In this document: in pieces, positions 11,715 to 21,731 of the stretch
How positions within the stretch are numbered: position 1 is the first letter of the stretch
Layout of the letters: the number at the start of each line of letters is the position of its first letter
DNA from: Pollenia angustigena
Taxonomy: Eukaryota; Arthropoda; Insecta; Diptera; Polleniidae
Reading direction: 5' to 3'
DNA: 64,000 nucleotides
Assembly (NCBI GenBank): GCA_930367215.1
Contig: OV884058.1
Coordinates: 169,738,478-169,802,477 of the forward strand
The notes under the pieces: generated by a model
Database searches by the model: none
The model's input: the letters and a program-made list of their open reading frames with translations, nothing else
Told to the model about the DNA's origin: nothing
Made by a program: the position numbers and the translations under genes

Positions 11715-12956
11715 TAGTGTCCGACCGAACGTTCGGGTTCGGTTACGGAGTTCGGTCAAAAAATGATGTTCGGCCTAAGTTCGGTGTTCGGCGAAATTTT
11801 TACCGAACACCCAACTTTTTTATGAAATAACATAATAACATAACGAAAAAATACAGCGATGTCTAAATAAAATTCTTAAGTGTATAAAAATGTCTTTATA
11901 TGTGTAATTTTTATAAGACGGAAAAAAATACAACAACAAAAAAAAACGGTTTAGTTTTATTTGGCAAAAAAATACTCTATTTATATTCTGCGAATGGTAA
12001 GATAATCTATAGTTTTGAGTGAACCACAATCCAAACTTCATAGTATACATTGTTCCAGATAAAAATTTCATCCAATCCATTTCGGAGTTTTTTTTTGAAA
12101 AAAATTGAGCAAGCGCTAAATTCGAATGTTGCACCAAACAAATGTCAATGGGGAGTTCATTGCCAAGAAAACAAACTACCGCCAATTTTAAACGCCACTT
12201 AGAGAAAATACACCCCAACGAATTCAAAAAATACATTGTGGAGGTTTGAGTACCAATATGTATACTAGGGCTATGACCAAATTATTGGCATAGTACGACG
12301 GAGTGGCCAATAATGTTTTAGGAATGAAAACACCTGTCTCCCGTCATTTTGCGAAAAAAACCTCACGCAGCGAAGCACATTTTTAAAACCTTCTAAGAAA
12401 TTTTGAACCGCGATGATTTGTAAACCGTAGGAAAATTTTTAAATCAAAAGCAGTGGATAAATTCCAAAATATCATTTATGTAAGTGATACGTATAGGAAT
12501 ATATACAAATATGAGGTGTATATTTTTTAAAATTCCCGATCCCTGCATGAACTTTTTTAACAATCCGAAAAAATTATCATATTTTTTATTAATAACTTTT
12601 AATGTTCTACACGAATATACTATGCCGTTTTTGATTTTCGCAAAAAGTGTGAAAAAGTTAAGCCCTAATGTATACTGTATTAAACTTGAACTTTATTTTT
12701 TTTCTTAAAAAAAAGCAATTACTAATTATTTTTTAACTATAAAATAGTTTTGACTACTATAAAGTGCATGTTGCATCCTTCCAAAAGTGTAAATGTAATA
12801 ATTTCCCGAAATTTTATCTTGTTTTAAATAAATACATTAAAAAAGTACAATTGTTCAGAGTTATTAACAAAAAGTTCGGGTTCGGGTTCGGCCGAACTTG
12901 TCAAAATTTACCGAAGTTCGGGTTCGGTCTCAAAAAGTGCGTTCGGTCGGACACTA
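11715..12956 (+). mobile_element. hAT-type element with 8-bp duplication and TTCGG subterminal repeats
   Basis: The ends TAGTGTCCGACCGAAC and GTTCGGTCGGACACTA are perfect inverted repeats. Both are flanked by TTTATTAA (11707-11714 and 12957-12964), the 8-bp target duplication expected of hAT elements. Many GTTCGG/CCGAAC motifs cluster within about 100 bp of each end (11730-11815, 12870-12945), resembling subterminal transposase sites. A BED-finger remnant inside (12118-12249) independently supports the hAT assignment. No transposase catalytic core is seen. Confidence 0.88.
12118..12249 (+). pseudogene. BED zinc-finger remnant of a hAT transposase
   Basis: The plus frame reads KFECCTKQM, then LPRKQTTANFKRHLEKIHP and a TGA at 12247. 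The pattern of Cys residues followed by T-x-N-(L/F)-x-x-H-L-x-x-x-H is that of BED fingers, which sit at the N-terminus of hAT transposases. Spacing of the first cysteines is disturbed (adjacent CC), and a stop lies only three codons upstream (TGA at 12106), so it is degenerate. The rest of the transposase is absent. Confidence 0.65.
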
Positions 12957-12965
12957 TTTATTAAT

Positions 12966-13160
12966 AATGATGTGCTAAATTCCCAATTTTCATTTTTTTA
13001 ATAAATAAACAAAAATTTTTTACTGGGGGGTAAGCTAGTTCCTATGCGCATTTCGCTGGTTGCTTAGGCCAGATCATCAGGAAACCATTTTGTAAAGACT
13101 TTGGCAAACCTAAAGATATTTAACCAAATAAAACTGTTAAGCGAATGAGAATTTTGACCT
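12966..13160 (+). repeat. Fragment of the 470-bp repeat family
   Basis: The sequence GTGCTAAATTCCCA, TTTCGCTGGTTGCTTAGGCC, AGATCATCAGGAAACC and ACCAAATAAAACTGTTAA matches the first half of the unit amplified at 42551-49958. It is diverged and truncated. It abuts the right end of the hAT element. Confidence 0.75.
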
Positions 13161-13493
13161 ATTATAAAATGGACAAGAGTTGTAAAACTACTTTTTTAAC
13201 GTTGATTTAAACATTTGTTTTATTGAATATCAAGAAATATTTAAATATTTCATTATTAAATATGGTTTATTGAGTGCTTTTTTGCAAAGTGTATATTTGA
13301 TAAATTTTTTCATTGAATCAAACAAAAAGTTTGTTGAACAAAAATTATATTTTTAACAAACTGTGTTGTTAAAAATTTTATTGAGATATTTTTTTCTGTG
13401 TGAGTAATAGAAAGGAACTTTGGCGCTATTTAAGTCTGACATCATTTTATAAATATTGATTTTCGCTTTCATGTATCGTTTTAAAAATGCTCT

Positions 13494-14571
13494 TGGACAA
13501 CGTATAAGATCGTCTTCATCCCCAAGAGTGGGAAGATATCTCACACTATGGCTAAAGACTTTAGACCAATTAGTCTATCCTTCTTTCTACTGAAAATACT
13601 GGAGAGGATTTTGGATATTCATATTAGATCATCGTTAGGACACAATTCCTTGTCACTGGCTCAGCACGCCTACACGAAGGGAAGGTCCACGGAAACTGCG
13701 CTTCAGTCATTGGTGGGCCACATAGAGAGATCCCTGCACATCAAGGAATTTGCTTTAGTTGCATTCCTGGATATTGAGGGCGCTTTCAACAACGTTAGAC
13801 CTGAATAGGTTATTAACGCAATGAGACATTTGGAAATCGACCCAGCGATTATTTAATTTGTCAGCAGTATCCTGCACTTCAGGCGTATCTAATCCAACTT
13901 GGGCGCCTCGAACATCTCCAAGGTTGTGACTAGGGGCACCCCGCAAGGTGGTGTACTCTCACCATTACTTTGGAATCTGAATATGAATACCCTACTCAGG
14001 ACCATGGAAAGGACGTGCTGCAGAACAGTTGCATATGCGGATGACGTTACAGTTGTGGCTCTGGGTAAAGATCCCAGACTATTGTCTGAACTAATGGAGT
14101 CCGCATTGGACAATGGTGCCAGGGATGTGAACTGCCAAAACGGAACTGGTACTTTTCACAAGGAGATACCAAATCCCCGAATTTGATACCCCGAGGATAA
14201 AGGGGGTCTCACTGGAACTGTCTGACAACGCCAAGTAGCTTGGGCTAATATTGGACAGCAAACTGAACTGGAGGATGAACACCATTTCCAGGACTAAAAA
14301 GGCGGCAACTGCATTATATTGCTGCAAAAGGGCCATTGGTCTAAACTGGGGAATTAACCCGAGGAATGTATACTGGCTATACGAATGTGTCATTAAACCC
14401 ATTCTATTCTACGGGGCAGCTGTTTGGTGGCCGAAGCTCGAGGTGAAGAGTCATCAAACTAGGTTTGAACGTACAATGAGAATGGTGGCGATAGCGGTAA
14501 CAGGTGTCATTAGAACAACCCCCTCTAAGGCACTGTTTATGATTTTAAACTGGTTACCACCAGACATTTAA
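13494..14571 (+). pseudogene. Reverse transcriptase domain of the LOA-like LINE
   Basis: Several frames give a recognisable RT. From 13494, KIVFIPKSGK and KDFRPISLSFFLLKILER (RT blocks 1-2) lead to FLDIEGAFNNV (block 3, catalytic Asp), with a stop at 13806. From 13899, GTPQGGVLSPLLWNLNMN (block 4) and AYADDVTVVA are seen, the YADD catalytic pair at 14034-14045. From 14251, LNWRMNTISRTKKA and the thumb-like region YECVIKPILFYGAAVWW follow. In-frame stops at 13806, 13855 and 14184 make it non-functional. The N-terminal endonuclease and ORF1 are absent because the element is 5'-truncated. Confidence 0.9.
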
Positions 14572-14699
14572 GACTAAGGGCCACCGGAGCATGGAGGGAT
14601 TACAATATCGGACATGCTAATATTCTGAACGAAATAAATTGGCACATGGATGTTGATTATGTCACACCCGAGCCATCTTTGATCCTGGCTTCACGGTAA

Positions 14700-15580
14700 G
14701 CATTTTGAATAACGTAGTCCACTATGATGACCTACAAATTCCCGCGAATGCGATTCAAATTTTCACGGACGGTTCTTAAACACTGTATGGTGTCGGTTCT
14801 GGCATATACTCCGAGCAGCTAAACTGGAGCATTCCTATAAGACTGCCGGACCACTGCAGTGTCATCCAGGCCGAGATAATGGCCATCCACACAGCCGCGA
14901 GACGCATCCGGTACGGTGAAATATCTGGTAGGGATATTCACATTATTACCGATAGCAAGGCGGCCATAAGATCCCTGGGGAATGTGTTCATCACATCGAG
15001 AATTGTCCGAGAATGCCAGATGTCTCTGGAGGAGATAGCGAGACATTCACTGGTCACCCTTAATTGGGTCCCCGGACACAGGGACATACTGGGGAACTGC
15101 ATGGCGGATTCGTTGGCGTATGCAGGCACCACCTTGAATCGAGACGGTTCAACATATAATGTAGGTGCTTCACTCACAAGGAGCAAGGAACTCATGGCGC
15201 AAAAGTTTCATATTATCGCCAGTCAGAGGTGGCACAATAAAACTACCTGTGGGGAAACCAGCAAAGTCTGGCCCATCATAGATGAAAAAAGGACACGGCG
15301 GGCATTACAACTGTCCAGACATCATTTTAGAAACCTGATTGCGGTTATAACTGGCCACTGGCCCATTTGGAGGCACGCCCAGAGGCTGGTGGAGGAGGAA
15401 GAGTCAACGGAACATCTTCTCTGTAATTGCCCGGCATTCGGAGATCTTAGACTCAAAATGTTTGGTCGAAGAACCCTTTGGGACCAAACTTGTCTCTCTG
15501 ATGTTGATGTAAACAGGATCCACTCCTTTACTGAATCGACCGGATGGCTGCGTGGGAACACTAGCAGCCAGATAACATAG
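14700..15580 (+). pseudogene. RNase H and C-terminal region of the LOA-like LINE
   Basis: In the frame of 14879 the RNase H motifs are complete: IFTDGS (Asp codon 14768-14770), VIQAEIMAI (Glu codon 14873-14875), IITDSKAAI (Asp codon 14951-14953), NWVPGHRDI and NCMADSLA (Asp codon 15107-15109). A TAA at 14777, three codons after the first catalytic Asp, breaks the ORF upstream, so only 14879-15580 is open. After RNase H come AVITGHWPIWRHAQRL and EHLLCNCPAFGDLR, the C-terminal His/Cys segment typical of these LINEs. The frame ends TAG at 15578-15580. Confidence 0.88.
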
Positions 15581-16035
15581 GACCCATGGGAGACGGTGTG
15601 ACATGGTAACACAACGGGAACTAATAAATGGACCCACGTGAGCTGTGCTTGATCACGGCTGCCAATGGAACCTAACCTAACCTTTAAAAATGCTCGTCGT
15701 AGAGCACAGTGACAGCGTATATATATTTACTAGAGGTCTGCAAAAATTTATTTGTATTAGAGAAGTTTCAAAATAGGAATGGGAAAAAAATATCGATATA
15801 TTAAAATATCGATATTTAAAAAAAATAATCGATATATATCGCCGATATTTAAAATACCGATATATCGATGTATCGATATTGAAATACGTCTATCGAATTC
15901 GATATTTTTTAAAGTCAGTTTTCATTAAAAACTCAATATTTTAGGCGTTTTTCAAACAATATGTATTAAAAAATTGGCATCACTGCAAGCATCATATGTT
16001 TTTTTAAACTAATATGAAGATCTAAGTATAACTCC

Positions 16036-16208
16036 CCGTCTACAACTGACATGATTTGCTGTAATAACATGGTTATAAAAGCGTTGTTAAAATATTTGCA
16101 TTAACAAACGTGTTCTAACATGAGAAAACCTCTAACATGATGAGTCTATACTTAACACTAACATCATATTAGTGTTAATGTTTAGCATTTCATGTCAGTT
16201 GTAGACTG
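16036..16208. mobile_element. Small MITE, GTCTACAACTGACATG ends
   Basis: CCGTCTACAACTGACATG at the left is mirrored by CATGTCAGTTGTAGAC at the right, about 173 bp apart. The sequence is missing from the hAT copy at 53359, where flanking GAAGATCTAA and ATTAGAAGAAGAATTAAG-like sequences sit close together. A solo copy of the same end occurs at 57831 (CATGTCAGTTGTAGACGGG). No ORF. Confidence 0.7.
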
Positions 16209-16372
16209 CATGTATTAGAAGAAGAATTAAGAAAGAAGCGGGGTTTTCACCTTGCAGATTTCTAATTAAAACAGTAAATTCAAACGAACTTGAAAAGATT
16301 TATTTAATGCGGTTTAAGAACAATATATGTGCCTATATATATTTGGAATAATAACAAGATTTGTGCATATAT

Positions 16373-18240
16373 ATTAGGGTGGGTCGAAAAAAAAAGTTGT
16401 GCCAGTCACCCCCTAGAATGAGAGATATGTCAATGAAGTTTCTAAAACAGGAAAAAATTTTTTTTTGCCACGCCCCAAAATACAGCACTTTTGGTTTTTT
16501 ATATGTAGCGCTGCCATTTAAAGTCCGATCTCATCATATCGCATATCGTTGTTCATGGCTTGAAAGTTGCTTCATTTTTGTCTTTGGTGACTTTTCAATC
16601 CGACCTGAAATTCTGGACACCACTTATGCCACCTCGGATCCTTCCCCCAAATGTCCAATTTTTTTGACGGTCCAAGAAAGTCCTTATAAAATTACGTATG
16701 TATCGATTTTAATATGCTCACTTTTATGACACACCTCCAAATTAAGGCCCTTTTTTCTTTTTCACACACATACTACATTAAACCAAGTAGAAGCCAATAC
16801 AAACCAAAAAAATGTTCATCAGTCACGCCCTAGAATAAAAGGTATATTTATTAAGTTTTAAGAACTTAAAAAAAATTGTTTTTGCCATGCCCTAAATTAC
16901 TGCCCTTTTTGTTTTATATATACAGCATCGTCAATTAAAGTCCAATCTCATCGTATCGTATATCATTGTTAATGGCTAGAATGTGCCTTTATTTTCGTAT
17001 TTAATGCTTTTTTAAACTAACTTAAAATTCTATATGGCAATTATGATATCTCGGATCCTTCCCTCTGATGTCTAATTTTTTCACGTGCTAAGAAAGTCCC
17101 TCTAAAACTTTGAGTCTAGCTAAGATTTATATACACCGACTGCCCAATTTATAATTTTTCGCATACATGGGTTGAGGCATTCATTATTATGCATTTAAAT
17201 TATTTTTTTTTTAATTTTTAGAATTCTGCAGTTTCTTTATATTTTTTAGTTCTTGTTTTAACTCTGTATCATGGTCTCATATATTACATTATGTTTGCTT
17301 TTACAAATGTCTTAATTTAAATTTTTAATTTGAGTTTCACAGTCCAGCAAAAAAAAATGGCACGAAAAATTGCACAAAATATGAAAACTGGCAAAAAAAA
17401 ACGCTAGTAGTTCAGATCGAGAAAGCTTGTCAATAAATTCATCCGTCTCACTTTCATTAAAATATGAGTAGTCCACTTGAAAACACCGCTTAGTTAAAAA
17501 AAGACCAAAGGCTAAGAAACAGTTTTTAAAAATTCAAATGACAAGCCATAGAGAGTGGTTTTCAGGATTATTGAATAATTAAACAAAAATTGCGCGTAAC
17601 TTACAGAGTTTTGTACAAGATTGATAATGGCTTAGGGAGCCATTAAAAAAAAATGGAGGCTTTTACAGAATTTTTATTTTGCTATATATCTAAAACAAAA
17701 AGGGCTGTTATTTAGGGCGTGGCAAATTTTTTTTAAAGTCCTTAAAACTGTATAAATATACCTTTTATTCTAGGGCGTGACTGAGGAAAATTTTTTTGGT
17801 TTGTATTGACTTCTACTTGTTTTAATGTAGTATGTATGTGAAACAGAAAAAGGGGCTTTATTTGGAGGCGTGTCATAAAAGTGAGCATATTAAAATCTCA
17901 ACATACGTAGTTTTATAAGGACTTTCTTGGACCGTCAAAAAAATTGGACATTTTGGGGAAGGATCCGAGATGGCATAAGTGGCGCCCAGAATTTCAGGAC
18001 GGATTGAAAAGTCACCAAAGACAAAAATGAAGCCACTATCAAGCCATGAACAACGATATGCGATATGATGAGATCGGACTTTAAATGGCAGCGCTACATA
18101 TAAAAAACCAAAAGTGCTGTATTTTGGGGCGTGGCAAAAAAAATTTTTTTCCTGTTTTAGAAACTTCATTGACATATCTTTCATTCTAGGGGGTGACTGG
18201 CACAACTTTTTTTTTTGTATGGAGGTCGACCCGGTCTAAT
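16373..18240. mobile_element. Long-TIR fold-back element, TTAGGGTGGGTCGA ends
   Basis: The arms 16373-16930 and about 17680-18240 are reverse complements, so the same apparent peptide (PPRMRDMSMKFLKQEK...) can be read on both strands; it is not a gene. The ends are ATTAGGGTGGGTCGA and TCGACCCGGTCTAAT inside ATAT-rich flanks. Repeated CACGCCC(T/A) and GGGCGTG phrases occur along the arms. The middle (16930-17680) is AT-rich and non-coding. It sits inside the hAT 15774-20068. Confidence 0.75.
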
Positions 18241-18950
18241 ATATATGGGCATTTCTCCAGAAATGTCAACCGCAGCCAAAAAATTCAAAGTCTATAAAAG
18301 TATGTTGTTTTAACATATTTTTATAGGGAATCTATCAACTTTCAATAATGTAAACAAATTTTACATTTATTCATAACACACTTTGAAATATTCAAATGCA
18401 AAGTCGAACAAGTGCAGAAGTTCTGTTTTGAACCTTTCTATTGCAAGATTTGTTTTGCTAAATGATCTAAATGAGAAACATTATGCATTTAAAAATCTTT
18501 TTTAAATATCAGTTAATATTCAAAGAATATAAGAAAAATGTAAAAGGAACGATGCGATTGCCAATTACGGTAAATTTTTTCTTTGCTTTACCATATATTT
18601 TGATGTATCGTGCGACATTGAAAAATAACATTTGTTATCAGTGCGTCATAGGTATTTGTATAATGCGAAGCAAATATTTGTTACAAACAGAGATTTATAT
18701 TGCGATTTAAATAAAAAAAATTTTGTTGGAAAAAAATCAACGCTTTGCTCTTGGTACTTATTTGAATTTTGTAGCGTGCGACATCGTAAGTGTAAAATGC
18801 ATAAATAAAATATCTTTCTTTGATTATGTAAATACAAATAATAAAATGTTTGAATGTAGATAAGTAAAAACAGCGCCGAGAAAAATAAAGTTAAGTTAGT
18901 TTCTTTTCTTTGTCTTTACAAATACTTTACATACATATAATACTATGTTC

Positions 18951-19449
18951 ACACTTGGGTTCTTAAACGCGTTTAAGCAGCTCGAACGTGATTAAGCTGT
19001 AATCACTTCAAAATCGAGATGATTACCCATACATTGAAGTGATTTGTTAATCACTTCAAATTGACATGATTACAACTAAATCACTTCATAAACCACATAG
19101 AATCCACTGAACATACCTCAAATGTAGAATCGCCAACATGATCGTGTACAACCGGCCAAGATTTCTGCTTAATGTTTTTATTTTTTTCCTTAAATAATTC
19201 ATAAATTTTCACAATTTCATCATTAAAATGATTAAAATAATCTTCTGATAACTTTATAAAAGTGTTTTTATACATTTTTAATACCTTAAAGAAATATAAA
19301 TTGGTTTGTTGTTTTTTTGTGTGTTTGTTGTGTGTTTTTTTTCTTATCATCTGTCATCTTAATCATCTTAAATGTAATGGGAACGGCTTTGATTAGCTAA
19401 ATCAACATTTTGCTTAAACGCGTTTAAAAAGCTAAGTGTGAACTTAGCA
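18951..19449. mobile_element. Harbinger-like non-autonomous element with TAA duplication
   Basis: The ends TACTATGTTCACACTTGGG and CTAAGTGTGAACTTAGCA are imperfect inverted repeats, each followed inward by TTAAACGCGTTTAA. TAA at 18948-18950 and 19450-19452 fits the TWA duplication of PIF/Harbinger. Four AATCACTTCA-type repeats lie just inside the left end. A partner copy is at 7985-8410. Confidence 0.75.
19081..19350 (-). pseudogene. ORF remnant in the Harbinger-like element
   Basis: The 89-codon minus frame contains KLSEDYFNHFNDEIVKIYE, then KQKSWPVVHDHVGDS and CSVDSMWFMK. The first two segments are conserved in frame in the copy at 8073-8227. This suggests derivation from a real protein of the parent transposon rather than a chance ORF. 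No catalytic motif is visible; the fold is unknown to me. Confidence 0.5.
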
Positions 19450-20986
19450 TAAGATAAATAAATTTATTTTTATTTGTTTTTATTAAAAATTAAAAATAAT
19501 AAACATAAAAGTATGATGGAACAAAATGTCGCATGCAACTCGTAGCGTGCGACAGTGATTAAAATTAAATAAAAAACAAACTACACAATATTTTTGAATG
19601 AAATAAAAAGCATTATTAAGATACACCAATGCATAACATTTTAAATTAGTCGCATTAAAATATTTTATCAAGTTTCGCTGAAATCAGTGTTTGAACTGTT
19701 TGCCGTAAAAGCGACTTCTGTTTTTGTCGCATGCAAATGCCTTGGTTTTTTTTAATTTTCTTGAAAACGAACAATTGCTCAAAACCAATCTTTACCACAA
19801 ATTATGGTGCTAATCAAGAGCTATAAGTTTCGCCTTTTGTCAAAATAAAATTAATGTTTTGATATATGTTTTTTTCACTTTTTAGGCGTACGAATGTCGC
19901 ATTCGACATTAGAGAAATGCCCATATGCATATATATATTAAATTTTTTAATTTCGTAATACGTTCGATATATCGATACATCGATATTTTTGAAATAATAA
20001 ATATCGATACTCTTAAAAAATATCGATTCGATATATATCGATATATTTTTTCAATTTGCCCATCCCTATTTCAAAAAACAATCCAAAAATATTATGACAC
20101 AAGCTAACACCTACTATATGATGAATTTCATTTAAAAATCGAGATAAAACTGAAATTTTGAACCCGACCAACTCAGATATCGATGAAATTTTATTCATAG
20201 CTAAATTTGATCAACACAAACAAACTCTCAATTTTAGAAATGACTGTTTTGCGATTTTTTGGGCGTGACACAGTGGGAACGTTTTCGAAAAAACGCGAAA
20301 ATGGTCGAAAAGAGCTCCATTTAAACAACAATAACTCAGAATCGGCTAAACCGATTTCCATGATCTTGGTATCATTAAAAATATATTTTAACAGGCTTTA
20401 TGACACGTTAAAAAAAAAAAAAGAAATACACTGTAAAAAAATTTATAACAAAAAAAAATTTTAACTGACGAAAAAACCAAAAAGATCAAGGTTTTTTTTA
20501 CAGTGTATTAATTTTTTAGAAAGGTTTATCCTTCATCTATACCATATCAAAAAATAAAAATGGGTTCTTTTTTAGTTTTTTTTATATAATTTTTTAAGTA
20601 GTGTCAATTCTAGTAATTGCCCTTATATTTTATAACAAAAAACAATTTTAGGTAACGAAAAACCAAAAAAGATCAAGGATTTTTTACAGTGTATTACTTT
20701 TTTAGAAAGGTATTTCCATCACCTATAACATATCCAAAAAGTAAAATGGGTTATTTTTTATTTTTTTTTTAAATAATTTTTTAAGTAGTGTCACTTCTAG
20801 TAATACGTACCGAAAGTTTTCGAAATAATTCGAATAACAGCGAAAATATCTGGTCACATTCACAAAATAGTTCAACAATTCTAACATTTTTTAAATGTTT
20901 ACAAATAAAAAACCATCAACAATTGTTTATTATATTTGCCATGTTTTTATTAATTTGTGTTTTATTTTATTTAAATTTTTTTTAAG

Positions 20987-21283
20987 TTAATTATTTGTAA
21001 GAAATTTTGCGCTGCTCAAATTTGGCACAGTCAGAATATCTGCGCACATTACAAAAGTTTCATTTATCGGAATGAATGAATGAAAGCCTTGAGTTCCTGT
21101 TATAGTTTTAGCTTCTTTATATCTTGAAAATAGCTTTTCTTTAACGTTGTTGTATTCGTCAGCATCTGCGTAAGCAACTTGTATGGTGGTCTTATATGTT
21201 TCTGGAGCCCAGTGATAGAGTTGCCTCGTTGTCTGGATTTCATTTTTATTTGCAATACTATAATTTCGAGCACCTCTCTTCAA
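20987..21283 (-). pseudogene. Inverted duplicate of the transposon protein C-terminal part
   Basis: This 98-codon minus frame begins KRGARNYSIANKNEIQTTRQ, identical in sense to the end of the 21312-21731 frame. It then continues through the part deleted there (VAYADADEYNNVKEKLFSRY) and on to FIPINETFVMCADIL. It shows the longer C-terminal reading. As one arm of a palindrome it lacks any N-terminus and cannot be a gene by itself. Confidence 0.55.
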
Positions 21284-21311
21284 TGTTCCTCCGATTCCAT
21301 CACATGCAGAT

Positions 21312-21731
21312 TTATTTTCAGATAACGATAAATTAACTCATAAAAGCTTCGCCATAATATCTGATTACAATACCCATGATAGTATAGCAGTTCATCTATA
21401 TATTTCAAAAATGATACAGTTCGTGAAGGCGAATATAACCAACAATATTAATAAAATCATTTACGTATCAGATGGTGCAGGAGCACAATATAAAAATAAA
21501 TATAACTTCATTAATTTATGCCATCACAAATCTGATTTTGGGATTGACGCTGAATGGCACTTTTATGCTACCAGTCACGGAAAATCTGCATGTGATGGAA
21601 TCGGAGGAACATTGAAGAGAGGTGCTCGAAATTATAGTATTGCAAATAAAAATGAAATCCAGACAACGAGGCAACTCTATCACTGGGCATCAGAAACATA
21701 TAAGACCACCATACAACTATACCAACTATAA
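21312..21731 (+). pseudogene. DNA-transposon protein remnant with ISD / VSDGAGAQYKN motifs
   Basis: The open frame starts at the arm/loop junction: SFAIISDYNTHDSIAVHLY, then IIYVSDGAGAQYKNKYNF, NLCHHKSDFGIDAEWHFY, ATSHGKSACDGIGGTLKR and GARNYSIANKNE. Two Asp-containing strands (ISD, VSDG) followed by a conserved HGKSxCDG motif look like an RNase-H-fold transposase core. I recall similar proteins annotated as uncharacterised in arthropods but cannot place them in a named superfamily. It is cut at the 5' side by the palindrome and runs out after TTIQ because of a deletion. Confidence 0.6.

Larger units (their letters stand above)
11456..13400. mobile_element. Inverted-repeat element holding a hAT and a 470-bp-family fragment
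   Basis: CACAGAAAAAAATA at 11456 is matched by its exact reverse complement ending at 13400. Related phrases (GTTTATTGAATCAATAAA, AAAGTTTGTTGAACAAA) lie inside both ends. The interior is largely the hAT element 11715-12956. No target duplication was identified, and the A-rich TIR makes a chance match possible. Confidence 0.45.
13493..15682 (+). mobile_element. 5'-truncated LOA-like LINE with 13-bp target duplication
   Basis: Element sequence begins inside the reverse transcriptase at 13493 and ends with CCTAACCTAACC at 15682. TTTAAAAATGCTC occurs immediately before it (13480-13492) and immediately after it (15683-15695), a clear target-site duplication from target-primed reverse transcription. 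Order is RT, connector, RNase H and a C-terminal Cys/His region. The tandem CCTAA tail and the RNase H domain suggest the LOA/I group. G+C is higher than the flanks. Confidence 0.9.
18247..19922. mobile_element. Element with GGGCATTTCTC ends and TGTCGCATGC internal sites
   Basis: GGGCATTTCTC at 18247 and GAGAAATGCCC at 19922 form an 11-bp perfect inverted repeat, with AATGTC just inside both. The interior repeats a TGTCGCA(T/C)GC-type motif on both strands near 18609, 18774, 19527, 19545, 19726 and 19895. A Harbinger-like element (18951-19449) is inserted. No transposase is recognised and the superfamily is unknown to me. Confidence 0.6.
15774..20068. mobile_element. hAT-type element with 8-bp duplication, host of a transposon nest
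   Basis: The ends TAGGAATGGG (15774) and CCCATCCCTA (20068) are near-perfect inverted repeats of the hAT type. They are flanked by TTTCAAAA at 15766-15773 and 20069-20076. Both subterminal regions are filled with ATCGATAT repeats (15790-15905, 19967-20046). A second, much shorter copy at 53359 shows that 16036-16208 and 16373-19922 are later insertions. The original element was probably a 500-600 bp MITE without transposase. Confidence 0.88.

Noticed and set aside
16361..18205. Two matching ORFs on opposite strands (PPRMRDMSMKFLKQEK-type)
   Set aside because: They are the two arms of one inverted repeat. No start context, domain or codon bias supports coding.
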